Shown here: piece after piece, positions 63,655 through 64,000 of the stretch
Layout of the letters: every line of letters starts with the position of its first letter
Position numbering within the stretch: position 1 is the first letter of the stretch
Source of the DNA: Candidatus Poribacteria bacterium
GTDB taxonomy: Bacteria; Poribacteria; WGA-4E; WGA-3G
Length of the DNA stretch: 64,000 bases
Assembly: GCA_028821605.1 (NCBI GenBank)
Contig: JAPPFM010000002.1
Location: forward strand, 124,001-188,000
Direction: 5' to 3'
Program-made: the position numbers and the translations under genes
The notes under the pieces: model-generated
Told to the model about the DNA's origin: nothing
Seen by the model: only the letters and a program-made list of their open reading frames with translations
Databases searched by the model: none

Positions 63655-64000
63655 TTAAAGAGATTTCTGGTGTATATCAAGCGTTTCTTCTAAAATTGCG
63701 TCGTAAACGAGTGGCTTGACCCTTTCACTCAGTTCGGAAAATGGAATGTGCTGCGCAAGTGTGATTACTACCAATTCATCTCGCGGAGAAATCCAGAATT
63801 CTGTGCTTGCTCCACCGATCCAACCGTATTCGCCGACTTGGGAGGCAGGCACCCAATCTGTCTTCTGCACACGCACCGAGACACCCAGTCCAAAACCGAG
63901 TCCAGCATAACGTTTATCCGGTTTTTTGTCGAGCGGTATCAGATGTTCTGATAGATGGTTGCGTGTCATCAATTCCACGGACTCTGCTGTTATTAACCGT
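63655..64000 (-). CDS. Beta-lactamase-fold serine hydrolase, C-terminal part (partial)
   Basis: The frame is open to the window edge and continues beyond it; the visible 114 residues read ...ITAESVELMTRNHL ... GLGFGLGVSVRV ... GEYGWIGGASTEFWISPRDELVVITLAQ. This is the end of a class C beta-lactamase/esterase-type fold (GWxGGA takes the place of the KTG/HTG box). The catalytic Ser-x-x-Lys lies outside the window. Substrate unknown. Confidence 0.82.
   Translation of the reverse strand, partial: RLITAESVELMTRNHLSEHLIPLDKKPDKRYAGLGFGLGVSVRVQKTDWVPASQVGEYGWIGGASTEFWISPRDELVVITLAQHIPFSELSERVKPLVYDAILEETLDIHQKSL

Noticed and set aside
1-64000. tRNA, rRNA and CRISPR loci
   Set aside because: I looked for T-loop, rRNA and regularly spaced direct repeats and found none; a covariance scan would be needed to be certain.

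Overview
The window looks like chromosomal DNA of an uncultured, Gram-negative-type bacterium, most likely a member of Candidatus Poribacteria or a close relative. This is an inference from gene content, not from a marker gene. The basis is the mix of phytanoyl-CoA dioxygenase-like (PhyH) proteins, mandelate-racemase-type enolases, a UPF0261/Tm-1-like protein, many LamG secreted proteins, a Uma2 nuclease and a C-terminal NYPNPFNPETW-type domain. Lipoproteins, an outer-membrane-type porin, PBP1C and an alpha-2-macroglobulin indicate a diderm envelope. No rRNA, tRNA or CRISPR was seen, and no transposase gene. Small palindromic and MITE-like repeats are common, including inside genes.

Layout. 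1-6.6 kb: the end of a sigma-54 activator, a Uma2 nuclease, a DUF4097 protein, a small lipoprotein, a promoter followed by a strongly folded non-coding stretch, and a Big-1/CARDB secreted protein. 6.9-12 kb: a GH32-like protein and an M14 metallopeptidase, both on the minus strand. 12.3-16.5 kb: two tandem HEAT-repeat lipoproteins and an enolase-superfamily enzyme. 17-21.7 kb: an ABC permease coupled to an ECF sigma factor, then mnmA and miaA (tRNA modification). 21.8-27.4 kb: an AAA/PD-(D/E)XK ATPase converging on a DUF488-DUF488-RecQ operon. 27.4-31.4 kb: GNAT, a SpoIIE phosphatase sensor and a PhyH-Nudix fusion.

31.4-37.7 kb is a divergent metabolic region. UPF0261 and PhyH read left; a pseudopilin, an enolase, a LamG protein and an aldehyde dehydrogenase read right. 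Both arms start from near-consensus promoters whose -35 boxes share one 25-bp palindrome. 37.8-45 kb: a small PD-(D/E)XK protein, a two-gene unknown module, an EF-G-like GTPase, a YWTD propeller and two secreted LamG-type proteins with a common C-terminal tag. 45-53.3 kb: the alpha-2-macroglobulin/pbpC operon, with dispersed repeats inserted in frame in both genes. 53.8-55.6 kb: a cytochrome P460 lipoprotein followed by a diheme cytochrome-porin fusion, a candidate outer-membrane electron conduit. 55.8-64 kb: ftsY, an ECF sigma factor, a MarR-ferritin-like fusion, an ABC-F ATPase, a small-molecule kinase, a TPR lipoprotein, a glycosidase-like propeller and the end of a beta-lactamase-fold hydrolase.

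Promoters are unusually easy to read here: many intergenic regions hold TTGACA-like and TATAAT-like hexamers exactly 17 bp apart. The strongest candidates for undescribed biology are the P460/diheme-porin pair, the DUF488-DUF488-RecQ operon, the KLxTTWGxLK C-terminal tag (with a stray out-of-frame copy after one gene), and the repeats that have become coding sequence.
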